Assembly (NCBI GenBank): GCA_964453265.1
Contig: CAYVNU010000029.1
Location: forward strand, 1 to 12,381
DNA from: CAYVNU01 sp964453265
GTDB lineage: Bacteria; Patescibacteriota; Doudnabacteria; UBA920
DNA: 12,381 nt
Reading direction: 5' to 3'
The notes beneath the pieces are model-generated. The model saw only the letters and a list, made by a program, of their open reading frames with translations. It was not told the DNA's origin and searched no databases. Positions 1 to 6,447 of the stretch are shown piece by piece. Every line of letters starts with the position of its first letter. The first letter of the stretch is position 1. The position numbers and the translations under genes are program-made.

Positions 1-485
1 CGCCTGAGCAAAAATTCATCTTCTGTCATAATACTGTAATTTATTTCCTGCCCCATCATAAGCTCCAGGCGTTTTAAAAACTCATCCAATTTTTTTAAGT
101 TAACTTTGCCGACTAGTAGAATATCAACCGGCAAATTCGTATAACCTGTAAAAATCCCGGACAAAAAAGCAGCTTTAATTTTGCCTAAATTGCGAATAGC
201 TAAAAATAATTCATCCTGATATTTAGGCATGTTTTTCAAAAGCGCGGCGGAAATAGCGGGAAGCAACTTATATTTTTCATTAAGCAAAAAATATTTTTTA
301 TTTTTCTTGGAAAATGTCCGTAATTGTCCCGACTCAGAAAGCTTGTTTAAGGCTTGGTTGGCTTGTGAACTGCTAAAATTTAAGCGTTTGGAAACTTCCA
401 AAGCTGAATAACTCCTAACAGGCGCGGCTAAGAAAAAACTTAAAACCGCCGAATCTACCCTAGAATCTATAATATCTTGTAACAT
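1..485 (-). CDS. Winged-helix regulator with nucleotidyltransferase-like domain (partial, C-terminus cut off)
   Basis: 161 codons are visible; the gene runs off the left edge. Residues ~1-70 read as a helix-turn-helix/winged-helix (DSAVLSFFLAAP, then YSALEVSKRLNFSSSQANQALNKL, then a wing-like TFSKKNKKYFLLN). Residues ~75-160 resemble the small nucleotidyltransferase-fold domain that follows such winged helices in many Patescibacteria (FLSGIFTG, then VDILLVGKVNLKKL, then INYSIMTEDEF). The catalytic acidic pair expected after a GS motif is not obvious, so this domain may be non-catalytic. The ATG at 485 is chosen because an in-frame TAG lies shortly upstream. No Shine-Dalgarno is seen. It is divergent from the 661-2679 gene, with promoters for both in the 175-base gap, so it may regulate itself or that neighbour (inference). 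DNA targets are unknown. Confidence 0.65.
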   Translation of the reverse strand, partial: MLQDIIDSRVDSAVLSFFLAAPVRSYSALEVSKRLNFSSSQANQALNKLSESGQLRTFSKKNKKYFLLNEKYKLLPAISAALLKNMPKYQDELFLAIRNLGKIKAAFLSGIFTGYTNLPVDILLVGKVNLKKLDEFLKRLELMMGQEINYSIMTEDEFLLR

Positions 486-559
486 GAATGTTAAATTTGC
501 TTTTTGCGCCTAACTATATATAAAATTAATTAAGATAAGACTTTCCAAAAATCTGCCTT

Positions 560-588
560 ATTATAGCACATTTTCAGTTTTGCCAAAA
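560..588 (-). promoter_or_regulatory. Extended -10 promoter of the winged-helix gene
   Basis: Read on the minus strand, AAAATGTGCTATAAT (574-560) holds a consensus -10 TATAAT preceded by TGC, an extended -10. No good -35 is seen; TTGGCA lies 15 bases upstream. The predicted start is ~70 bases before the ATG. The 15-mer differs by one base from promoter sites at 9505-9519 and 11941-11955. Confidence 0.55.
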
Positions 589-600
589 ATGTTGTATAAT
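571..600 (+). promoter_or_regulatory. Likely promoter of the 661-2679 gene
   Basis: A consensus TATAAT (595-600) lies 18 bases after a weak TTTTCA (571-576), giving an expected start near 607 and a ~54-base leader. It overlaps the divergent minus-strand promoter, so the two may compete. Confidence 0.45.
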
Positions 601-660
601 TAATAAGATTATATAAGAAAAAAAGCGCTTTAAAATACACTACTGCGCGAAAATAATCTC

Positions 661-2679
661 ATGGAACTAACCGAAAGCCAAATCGCCAAAATCCAGCTTG
701 GTAATTTTAAAAAAACCAGCAGCTTTGTTTATTCGTTAGCGGAAAAAGCCGCTGCTTCAGAAGCGGAAATTTACGCAATTGCCGAACTACCCCTCTTAAA
801 CCCCGCTGCTCTGGAATCTTGCGAACAAATTTGCCTAAGTTTGGCCGGCAGCCTAAAAAGAAGCTACAAAAAACCTCTAACCGAGGCTAGTTTTGAAAAT
901 GCGATTGCGGAAGTAAATGAAGAATTAGGCAAATTAGTCAGTATGGGGCAAACCAACTGGGTAGAAAAACTAAACGCCATAATTGCCGTAAAAGAAAACA
1001 GTAATTTACATATTGCCACTACAGGAAAAGTTTCGGCGTATTTGTTTAGAAATTCCGAGTATACTGACATTTCCACCTCAGGCAACAGCACGCACCCGCT
1101 TAAAACCTTTGAAAATTTTGCCACCGGCAAAATCCGCTTAGATGATGTAGTAATTCTCTCCACCAACCAATTGTTCAACCATTTGTCTATGGACAGGCTT
1201 AAAAGCATCCTTTTAGAAGATGCTTTTTTGCCGGCTTCACAAAAAATTATTGAAATTATAAAAAGCAATGCCGGACCGGAAGCTGCGTTTGCAAGCCTGC
1301 TCATATTGCAAGCCCGCCCTGGTGAAACTTCGGAAGAAGAAATAGATTTGGAAAATTACATAATTGAAACACCCAAAACATCGGTAAACTTTTTTAAAAA
1401 CGCGCTGTTGTTCTTTAAGCAAACTTTTGCCATGGCAAAAAGCAAAAGAAAACCGGCAACCGAACTGCCAAAAATAAAATTAACCGATAGACTAAAAAGA
1501 ATTGGTAACTCCACTAAAGACGCGCTTAATAAAAGCCACGGGGCTATTGGCAGAACTTTGAATGCAGGCCGCAGAAATATAAACCTAGGAGCATTTAGCG
1601 AATATTCTCCTTGGAAAAAGTTTTTATTAATCTCAATTTTTTTACTTTTTGCTGCAGGAGTTTTTAACATTTATGCTGCCAGTAGAACAAAGCTAACAAA
1701 AACAACGCAAGAAACTATTACCAATCAATTAAAAGAAGCATCACAAATTTTAGATAATATAGACACTTTGATTCTATATAAAGACGAAGAAGGTGCCCAA
1801 AACGCCTTGCAGCAAGTGCAAAGCAAAATCCCTAAAAATGAAGATGGCTTAAACTCTGCCAACAAACAACTGTTACAAAAAACAAAAGACCAATTAAAAC
1901 AGCTGGAATCTAGGTTAGAAAAACTAACTGAAATTACTGTGGTTAATTTGGGGAACCTGGGAGCCGATTCAAAACTTTTAAAACTAGGGAATTATTTAGC
2001 CACCCAGGTCGGCAGTAGCATAATTAGCTTCAACTTAAATTCCGGCACTATCCAGGATGGAAATTTAATGTCGTCTGAAAGCATTTTTTCCGCCGCCTAT
2101 TTAAAAGATCAAAGCGCCTTGGTTTATAACGGTAATGCTTTGCTTTTATGGGATTTTGAGAAGAAAATTTTTAGCCAGCCTTTTACACTCAACGTCCCTC
2201 AAAAAGAAAATTTTGCCGGAATGAAATATTACTCAACTAACAGTCGAGTGTATATAGTAGATAAAAATTTAAGCCAAATTACCAGTTTTTTAACTTCCCC
2301 CACTATTTCCAAACCAATTGCATCTGTAAAAAATCCCGCCCTGGCTAAAGCCTTGGACATTGCCATAGACACGAATATTTACGTGCTAACCAATGAAAAC
2401 ATATTAAAATTCCAATCCGGTAAACAGACAAGCTTTAACTTTCCGTTTATGGTAAATAAATTTTCCGGACAAGGAAAAATTTATACCGAAAAAGATTGGA
2501 AAAATATTTACATTTTAGATATTGGTAATAACCGAATAATTGTTTTAGACAAAAAAGGCAGTTTAGTTTCCACTTTAACCAACCGAGAATTCAGCAAATT
2601 AAAAGATTTTTACGTAGATGAGCCAAGCAAAACCATTTATTTACTAAACGACAGCAGCTTACTGAAAGCTAATTTTTAG
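661..2679 (+). CDS. Membrane protein: degenerate PP2C-like domain, one membrane helix, coiled coil and beta-propeller
   Basis: 672 residues. Residues ~1-220 look like a PP2C-type phosphatase fold: LNAIIAVKENSNLHIATTGK around 104-123 followed by SAYLFR fits the family's central strands, and DDVVILSTNQLF (161-172) takes the place of the usual D-x-hydrophobic-LxSDGL element. The Asp residues that bind the metal ions are absent, so it may be a pseudo-phosphatase. After a Lys/Arg-rich linker there is one membrane helix (FLLISIFLLFAAGVFNIYAA, 321-340), a probable coiled coil (~345-420), and a C-terminal region (~425-672) of repeated strand-turn-strand units (SIISFNLNSG, ALLLWDFEKK, IYILDIGNNRIIVLDKKG) typical of a beta-propeller. 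Positive charges before the helix suggest the N-domain is inside and the propeller outside. Start: first ATG, no Shine-Dalgarno. The domain assignments are from memory and the function is unknown. Confidence 0.75.
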   Translation: MELTESQIAKIQLGNFKKTSSFVYSLAEKAAASEAEIYAIAELPLLNPAALESCEQICLSLAGSLKRSYKKPLTEASFENAIAEVNEELGKLVSMGQTNWVEKLNAIIAVKENSNLHIATTGKVSAYLFRNSEYTDISTSGNSTHPLKTFENFATGKIRLDDVVILSTNQLFNHLSMDRLKSILLEDAFLPASQKIIEIIKSNAGPEAAFASLLILQARPGETSEEEIDLENYIIETPKTSVNFFKNALLFFKQTFAMAKSKRKPATELPKIKLTDRLKRIGNSTKDALNKSHGAIGRTLNAGRRNINLGAFSEYSPWKKFLLISIFLLFAAGVFNIYAASRTKLTKTTQETITNQLKEASQILDNIDTLILYKDEEGAQNALQQVQSKIPKNEDGLNSANKQLLQKTKDQLKQLESRLEKLTEITVVNLGNLGADSKLLKLGNYLATQVGSSIISFNLNSGTIQDGNLMSSESIFSAAYLKDQSALVYNGNALLLWDFEKKIFSQPFTLNVPQKENFAGMKYYSTNSRVYIVDKNLSQITSFLTSPTISKPIASVKNPALAKALDIAIDTNIYVLTNENILKFQSGKQTSFNFPFMVNKFSGQGKIYTEKDWKNIYILDIGNNRIIVLDKKGSLVSTLTNREFSKLKDFYVDEPSKTIYLLNDSSLLKANF

Positions 2680-2682
2680 GCA

Positions 2683-2710
2683 AAAATTCTTTCTTCTCAA
2701 ATAGAATTTT
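2683..2710. terminator. Weak inverted repeat between convergent genes
   Basis: Arms AAAATTCT (2683-2690) and AGAATTTT (2703-2710) with a 12-base loop lie between the 661-2679 stop and the dus stop. The stem is AT-only and no clean T-run follows, so terminator function is uncertain. Confidence 0.3.
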
Positions 2711-2718
2711 GATAATTT

Positions 2719-3765
2719 CTATTTTATAGACTGCAAAAAATCACTCACTATAGATTCAACTTCTGTAGTGTTTTTTGTTTCAAGTAATTTTGCGCGAAGC
2801 TCCCCGGCGCCGTCAAACCCGCTCGCGTAGGCTTTAAAATGTTTACGCATTATAAAAAAACTTTTATGTTCGCCTAATTTTTCTTGGAAAAGTTTTGCGT
2901 GTTCAAGTGCAACCGTTAGCCGTTCTTTTACTGACGGTTGATGGTTATCTTCGCGGAACATCCATGGAAACCCGAACGCGCCGCGCGCTATCATTACGCC
3001 ATCGCAGCCTGTTTCCGCAACTCTTTTTAGCCCCTCTTCCCTGCTCTTTACATCGCCATTGCCAATAATCAGAGTCCTGTCTTCTTTGGATCTTGATTCT
3101 TGGATCTTGTCTCTTAAAATAACCGCTTCTTTTACTTTCTCCCACTTAGCCGGGACTTTGCTTTTTTCTTGTTTGGTACGCGCGTGTAAAGTTAGAGCGG
3201 CAATATTATGTTTTAACAAATGACTAATCCAGCCTTCCATTTCGTCGGCTTTGGAATATCCAAGGCGGGTTTTTACAGATACAGGCAAACCACCCGCGCC
3301 TTTTATAGTTGCTACTATAATTTCAGAGGCTAATTCCGGCGTGCGAATAAGCGCGGCACAAGCGCCAATGCCAATTTCTTTTTCCTGCGGACAACCCATA
3401 TTTATATCTATGCCGTCAAAGCCAAGGCTAACCATTAACCTAGCTGCCTTCTCAAACTTCTCCGGGTCTGTTCCCCATATTTGCGCAACTATTGGTCTTT
3501 GATTTTCTGTATATTCTAAATCTATTTTTAAACGCTCAAAACCTTCCTTATGCAAAATTCCGTCAACGTTAATAAACTCCGTAAACATTACAAAAGGGTT
3601 TAAGATTGGCTCTTGATTTTTGTTTCTTGGTTCTTTCACGCTGTAGCGTGAAAACATTTCCCTAAACACTACATCAGTAACTTCTTCCATTGGAGCTAAA
3701 CAAAAAATAGGCTTAAGCGAAGCCTGCCAAAAATTTCCGGTAATTTTTTCTGCCTGTTCTAGCAT
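2719..3765 (-). CDS. dus: tRNA-dihydrouridine synthase (Dus family)
   Basis: About 348 residues; reduces uridine to dihydrouridine in tRNA D-loops with FMN and NADPH in the cytoplasm. Family marks in order: APMEEVTDVVFR (usually APMAGVTD), DINMGCPQ with the catalytic Cys, VSVKTRLGY with the flavin-contacting Lys, LTLHARTKQE, LIIGNGDV and GCDGVMIARGAFGFPW for FMN phosphate binding, then a helical tail with FFIMRKHFKAYASG. The ATG at 3765 is chosen; a TTG at 3819 would add 18 residues of no family character and overlap the divergent EamA promoter. Two stretches look inserted relative to the family: ~15 residues (SVKEPRNKNQEPILN) before FVMFTEF and ~14 residues (RDKIQESRSKEDRT) before LIIGNGDV. 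Both are encoded by repeat-like DNA. The subfamily cannot be fixed from sequence alone. Confidence 0.93.
   Translation of the reverse strand: MLEQAEKITGNFWQASLKPIFCLAPMEEVTDVVFREMFSRYSVKEPRNKNQEPILNPFVMFTEFINVDGILHKEGFERLKIDLEYTENQRPIVAQIWGTDPEKFEKAARLMVSLGFDGIDINMGCPQEKEIGIGACAALIRTPELASEIIVATIKGAGGLPVSVKTRLGYSKADEMEGWISHLLKHNIAALTLHARTKQEKSKVPAKWEKVKEAVILRDKIQESRSKEDRTLIIGNGDVKSREEGLKRVAETGCDGVMIARGAFGFPWMFREDNHQPSVKERLTVALEHAKLFQEKLGEHKSFFIMRKHFKAYASGFDGAGELRAKLLETKNTTEVESIVSDFLQSIK
3085..3113 (-). repeat. Short repeat-like in-frame insert in dus (second)
   Basis: On the plus strand GGATCTTG occurs at 3088-3095 and again at 3102-3109, separated by ATTCTT. It encodes the extra residues KIQESRSK just before the conserved IGNGD loop, a position where other Dus proteins have only a few residues. 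Confidence 0.5.
3608..3653 (-). repeat. Palindrome plus repeat-like in-frame insert in dus (first)
   Basis: A perfect inverted repeat (TTTCACGCT 3634-3642, two-base loop, AGCGTGAAA 3645-3653) abuts a low-complexity CTTGATTTTTGTTTCTTGG tract (3612-3630). Together they encode the extra SVKEPRNKNQEP segment of dus. Confidence 0.55.
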
Positions 3766-3825
3766 ATTGATAATGTATTTAAGTCGCCTTATTTTCGCAT
3801 TTTTTGCAAATAATTTCAAGCCTTA

Positions 3826-3834
3826 TGATATAAT
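3826..3834 (+). promoter_or_regulatory. Extended -10 promoter of the EamA gene, placed for leaderless start
   Basis: TGATATAAT (3826-3834) is a full extended -10. Only seven bases separate it from the ATG at 3842, so the transcript should begin at or within a base or two of the start codon. No good -35 and no Shine-Dalgarno are present. Confidence 0.6.
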
Positions 3835-3841
3835 ACAAAAT

Positions 3842-4735
3842 ATGAATTTTTCTGAACAACGAAAAGGCGAGCTGGCAATTTTAGGCGAATCTATAATTAC
3901 TAGCTTAATGCCTATTATTAGTCTACTTTCTTTTCAAAGTCTTAAACCTTTATACTCCTTAGGTTACAGTCTAATTTTTACAACAATTTTCTTTTTTTTT
4001 ATTGTGGCTTTTAAAGGCCGCTTAAAAGAACTTTTAACACCCGGCGTTTTAAAAAATATGCTCTGGGTTGTTTTGTTAATTGGGGTTTGTTATTATGGTA
4101 TTTATTTTTTTAGCCTCAAATATACTTCAGCCAACAACGCGGGCATAATTTTACAAATGGAATTATTTTTTAGCTTCTTGTTTTTTAATGTCTGGAAAAA
4201 AGAAGCCTTAACCACCGAGCATTTATACGGAGCCGCGCTCATGCTGTTTAGCACACTGCTAATTTTTTTCCCACAAATTAACAAACTACAGTTTAACAAA
4301 GGCGATTTGTTAATTTTGCTTTGCACAGCCTTCCCGCCAATTGGCAATTATTTCCAAAGAAAAATTCGATATAAAATTAGCAGCGAAAGCCTGGTTCTTC
4401 TAAGAAGCGGTCTGACCGTGCCGTTTATATTTATTTTGGCGTATTTACTCAATAATTCCACTTTTCAAATTCCCAATTCCCAAAACCTTTTATTTTTACT
4501 TTTAAATGGCCTGTTAATTTTAGGCATTTCTAAAATATTCTGGCTGGAAGCGATTTTGCGCATTTCTATTACCAAAGCCAATGCTTTAAGCAGTGTAAAA
4601 CCATTTTTAACTATTATTTTATCTTTTTTGCTTATTAAAGAATTACCTAATGCCTGGCAAATCGCCTCGGTTTTACCCATGCTCTTAGGCGTCTATTTAT
4701 TAACTCGTCCCTCCCCTGCCTTAGAAACAATTTAA
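3842..4735 (+). CDS. EamA/DMT-superfamily transporter
   Basis: 297 residues, strongly hydrophobic, with about ten predicted membrane helices in two halves, as expected for the drug/metabolite transporter (EamA) fold. Family-like marks are the end of the first half, YYGIYFFSLKYTSANNAGIILQMELFFSFLF, and its counterpart in the second half, FWLEAILRISITKANALSSVKPFLTIILSFLLIKELP, in which the AxxLSSxxPxxxxxxSxxxxxE pattern of DMT proteins is clear. The substrate cannot be told. The ATG at 3842 is chosen over one at 3767 because the -10 lies at 3829-3834 and the 25 extra residues have no family character. It diverges from dus with 76 bases between the start codons. A tandem AATTCCC pair (4468-4481) encodes an Asn/Pro/Ser loop between helices. 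Confidence 0.85.
   Translation: MNFSEQRKGELAILGESIITSLMPIISLLSFQSLKPLYSLGYSLIFTTIFFFFIVAFKGRLKELLTPGVLKNMLWVVLLIGVCYYGIYFFSLKYTSANNAGIILQMELFFSFLFFNVWKKEALTTEHLYGAALMLFSTLLIFFPQINKLQFNKGDLLILLCTAFPPIGNYFQRKIRYKISSESLVLLRSGLTVPFIFILAYLLNNSTFQIPNSQNLLFLLLNGLLILGISKIFWLEAILRISITKANALSSVKPFLTIILSFLLIKELPNAWQIASVLPMLLGVYLLTRPSPALETI
4468..4481 (+). repeat. Tandem AATTCCC pair inside the EamA gene
   Basis: Two adjacent AATTCCC units encode part of a short polar loop (FQIPNSQN) between two membrane helices. It is a small tract, possibly the same kind of low-complexity insert seen in dus. Confidence 0.4.
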
Positions 4736-4774
4736 AAAACCGCCCCTTGCCATGTGGCTTATGAGCGGTTTTTT
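4734..4774. terminator. Bidirectional intrinsic terminator between EamA and coiled-coil genes
   Basis: Perfect 10-base arms AAAAAACCGC (4734-4743) and GCGGTTTTTT (4765-4774) surround a 21-base loop. T-runs follow in both directions. It overlaps the stop region of both convergent genes. Confidence 0.85.
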
Positions 4775-5273
4775 ATTTAAGTATTGCGGCAATTTCTTTT
4801 ACGTCTGCATATTGAGCTAAAAGTTGTATTGCCTTTTCATGTTTTTCCAACTTTTCTTTGACATCCAATCTTTTTTGAATATCGGTAAAGCCTTCGGCTA
4901 CCATACGAGCCAATTCTTCTTGGCTTTCGTCAATTCTTTTAATAATGCTTTGTGTCGTTTCTCCTAGCTTTCTATCTATTTCCCCCAGCTTCTTATCTAG
5001 TACANNNNNNNNNNNNNNNNNNNNNNNNNNNNNNNNNNNNNNNNNNNNNNNNNNNNNNNNNNNNNNNNNNNNNNNNNNNNNNNNNNNNNNNNNNNNNNNN
5101 NNNNCCAGCTTCTTATCTAGTACATCTATGGTTACTAGATTTTCCAGCTTCTTATCTAGTACATCTATGGTTACTAGATTTTCCAGCTTCTTATCTAACA
5201 CATTTACAGTTACTAGATTTACTAGCTTTTTATCTAAAATTCCTTCAAATTCCTCTTTTGTGAGTTGAGACAT
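4773..5273 (-). CDS. Coiled-coil protein with 13-residue tandem repeats, interrupted by an assembly gap
   Basis: The N-terminus MSQLTKEEFEG is followed by repeats of ILDKKLVNLVTVN and VLDKKLENLVTID (13 residues each). Then comes the N run, one more VLDKKLGEIDRKLGE unit, and a C-terminal helical tail (SIIKRIDESQEELARMVAEGFTDIQKRLDVKEKLEKHEKAIQLLAQYADVKEIAAILK). Hydrophobic spacing and charge suggest one long coiled coil. Similar LVTxDxLDEK-type repeat proteins are common in Patescibacteria; their function is unknown to me. The ATG at 5273 is preferred to one at 5327, since the latter overlaps the -35 and 5273 sits ~20 bases after the predicted transcript start. The reading frame holds across the gap as drawn, but its true length and repeat number are unknown. 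Confidence 0.7.
   Translation of the reverse strand: MSQLTKEEFEGILDKKLVNLVTVNVLDKKLENLVTIDVLDKKLENLVTIDVLDKKLXXXXXXXXXXXXXXXXXXXXXXXXXXXXXXXXXXVLDKKLGEIDRKLGETTQSIIKRIDESQEELARMVAEGFTDIQKRLDVKEKLEKHEKAIQLLAQYADVKEIAAILK
4985..5221 (-). repeat. 39-bp tandem repeats flanking the first N run
   Basis: Two identical 39-base units (5105-5143, 5144-5182), a diverged third (5183-5221) and a partial unit at 4985-5004 on the far side of the gap. All keep the frame of the coiled-coil gene. Confidence 0.9.
5005..5104. other. Assembly gap (100 N)
   Basis: Exactly 100 N, the conventional placeholder for a gap of unknown size. Both edges end in the same repeat unit, so the array probably collapsed in short-read assembly. 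Confidence 0.95.
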
Positions 5274-5298
5274 AAGCGTTAACTTAATTGGTATTTTA

Positions 5299-5327
5299 AG
5301 CATACTACCCATTAAAAAGTGTGTCAA
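5299..5327 (-). promoter_or_regulatory. Promoter of the coiled-coil gene
   Basis: Minus strand TTGACA (5327-5322), a 17-base spacer, then TATGCT (5304-5299). The predicted start is ~20 bases upstream of the ATG at 5273. Confidence 0.6.
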
Positions 5328-5332
5328 ATAAT

Positions 5333-5362
5333 AAAAACCGCCCCTAAAAAGGAGCGGTTTTT
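5333..5362. terminator. Intrinsic terminator after rplL
   Basis: AAAAACCGC and GCGGTTTTT close a short stem continued by CCT/AGG after one mismatch, with a small A-rich loop and T-runs on both sides. It ends the rplJ-rplL transcript and insulates the next minus-strand promoter. Its outer stem matches that of the terminator at 4734-4774. Confidence 0.85.
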
Positions 5363-5387
5363 CTAAACGCTAAACGCTATACGCTTA

Positions 5388-5801
5388 TTACTTAAGATTG
5401 ACCTTCGCACCAGCTTCTTCAAGCTTTTTCTTTAAAGCTTCTGCGTCAGCTTTCGGCATGTTTTCTTTTACAGCTTTTGGAGCTGCATCTACAATGTCCT
5501 TAGCTTCTTTAAGACCTAAACCGGTTACTTCGCGAACAACTTTAATAACATTAATTTTGTTTGCGCCAGCATCGGCTAATTCAACTGTAAATTCAGTTTT
5601 TTCTTCAGCGGCAGCTGCACCAGCACCTGCAGCGCCGCCCGCCATGGCGGGACCCATCATCATAGGAGCAGCGGCAGAAACGCCGAACTTGCCTTCTAAT
5701 ACTTTAACTAATTCGGAAAGTTCCAAAACGGAAAGCTTTTCAATTTGTTCAACTAAAGCTTTAAATTTTTCTGGAACTTCTACTTTTACTTCGTCTGACA
5801 T
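5388..5801 (-). CDS. rplL: 50S ribosomal protein L7/L12
   Basis: 137 residues. L7/L12 dimers form the ribosome stalk on L10 and recruit elongation and initiation factors. The N-terminal dimerisation helices (ALVEQIEKLSVLELSELVKVLEGKFGV) are followed by an unusual Ala/Gly/Met-rich hinge with an MMM run (~residues 46-67). The canonical C-terminal factor-binding domain then follows (EFTVELADAGANKINVIKVVREVTGLGLKEAKDIVDAAPKAVKE...AEALKKKLEEAGAKV). It is slightly longer than the usual 120-130 residues, owing to the hinge. A clear Shine-Dalgarno-like AAAGGA sits just upstream of the ATG, unlike most genes here. It lies 122 bases downstream of rplJ and probably shares its transcript. The usual rpoB neighbour is absent. 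Confidence 0.98.
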   Translation of the reverse strand: MSDEVKVEVPEKFKALVEQIEKLSVLELSELVKVLEGKFGVSAAAPMMMGPAMAGGAAGAGAAAAEEKTEFTVELADAGANKINVIKVVREVTGLGLKEAKDIVDAAPKAVKENMPKADAEALKKKLEEAGAKVNLK

Positions 5802-5923
5802 ATGTTTATCCTTTAATATATTAATTAATAAATTTTGTAATTTTTAAATTTTATAAATAATTTCCTAATGTAGAATTTTTAATTAAAACATTATTTAAAT
5901 ATTATAAAATTAAAAATTGGAAA

Positions 5924-6442
5924 TTATGCTTTTTGCGCTACTGCGTTAAGTACATTTATTAACGAACGGATGTTACCGGCAAGTACGTTGACAAAGCCGG
6001 AAACAGGAGCGTTAATTGTACCAACAAGCATGCCTCGCAATTGGTCTTTGGAAGGCAGGTCAGCCAAAGCTATAACTTGGGCTTTAGAAATAAGTTTTCC
6101 ATCTACCACTCCCTCTAAAACTCCAATTGTTTTAACTTCTTTTGCCAAAGCTTTTATTATTCTCGCCGGTGTAGTTTCGTCGTCTTTGGAGACAGACATA
6201 ATAACCGGGGTTTTATAATCTATGCCTTGAGCTTCTATGCCATTTGCCTGCAAAGCTTTTTTAATTAATGTTATTTTATAAACTTTAGAAATAACATTTT
6301 CTTTGCGCAAAGCTTTACGGAATTTATCCATGTCTTTAACCGTTGTGCCTCTATAGTCCGTAAAGACCACAGACTTAGCGGATTTAACAACATCGGTTAG
6401 TTCCTGCAAATCGCTATGTTTTTGAGATTTAGATTTTGACAT
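5924..6442 (-). CDS. rplJ: 50S ribosomal protein L10
   Basis: 172 residues, a normal length. L10 anchors the L7/L12 stalk on 23S rRNA and, with L7/L12, commonly represses its own transcript through a 5' leader. Recognisable parts are the N-terminal rRNA-binding domain (LTDVVKSAKSVVFTDYRGTTVKDMDKFRKALR...YKITLIKKAL), the middle domain (TPVIMSVSKDDETTPARIIKALAKE) and LADLPSKDQLRGMLVGTINAPVSGFVNVLAG, followed by the C-terminal stalk helix that carries L7/L12 dimers. ATG at 6442; no Shine-Dalgarno, and the region before it is filled with TACAGAT-type repeats. It is expressed from the 6741-6769 promoter through a leader and attenuator. rplK-rplA, the usual upstream genes, are not present. Confidence 0.97.
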   Translation of the reverse strand: MSKSKSQKHSDLQELTDVVKSAKSVVFTDYRGTTVKDMDKFRKALRKENVISKVYKITLIKKALQANGIEAQGIDYKTPVIMSVSKDDETTPARIIKALAKEVKTIGVLEGVVDGKLISKAQVIALADLPSKDQLRGMLVGTINAPVSGFVNVLAGNIRSLINVLNAVAQKA

Positions 6443-6447
6443 AATTC

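Noticed and set aside
864..1304. Minus-strand open frames within the 661-2679 gene (also 1237-1422, 1356-1670)
   Set aside because: They overlap a long gene with clear domain structure and show no family features of their own.
3766..3819. TTG-start extension of dus
   Set aside because: Dus similarity begins after the ATG at 3765, and the extension overlaps the divergent promoter region.
3767..3841. Earlier ATG for the EamA gene
   Set aside because: The extra 25 residues have no family character, and the extended -10 at 3826-3834 would then lie inside the gene.
4985..5221. 39-bp direct repeats as a CRISPR array
   Set aside because: The units are head-to-tail with no spacers, and they encode in-frame 13-residue protein repeats with a promoter and terminator for that gene.
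4945..5268. Two plus-strand open frames spanning the first gap
   Set aside because: They are antisense to the coiled-coil repeats and depend on an artificial 100-N bridge.
5398..5847. 149-residue open frame on the plus strand
   Set aside because: It is the complement of rplL, low-complexity Ser/Ala/Phe, with no start signals; rplL is certain.
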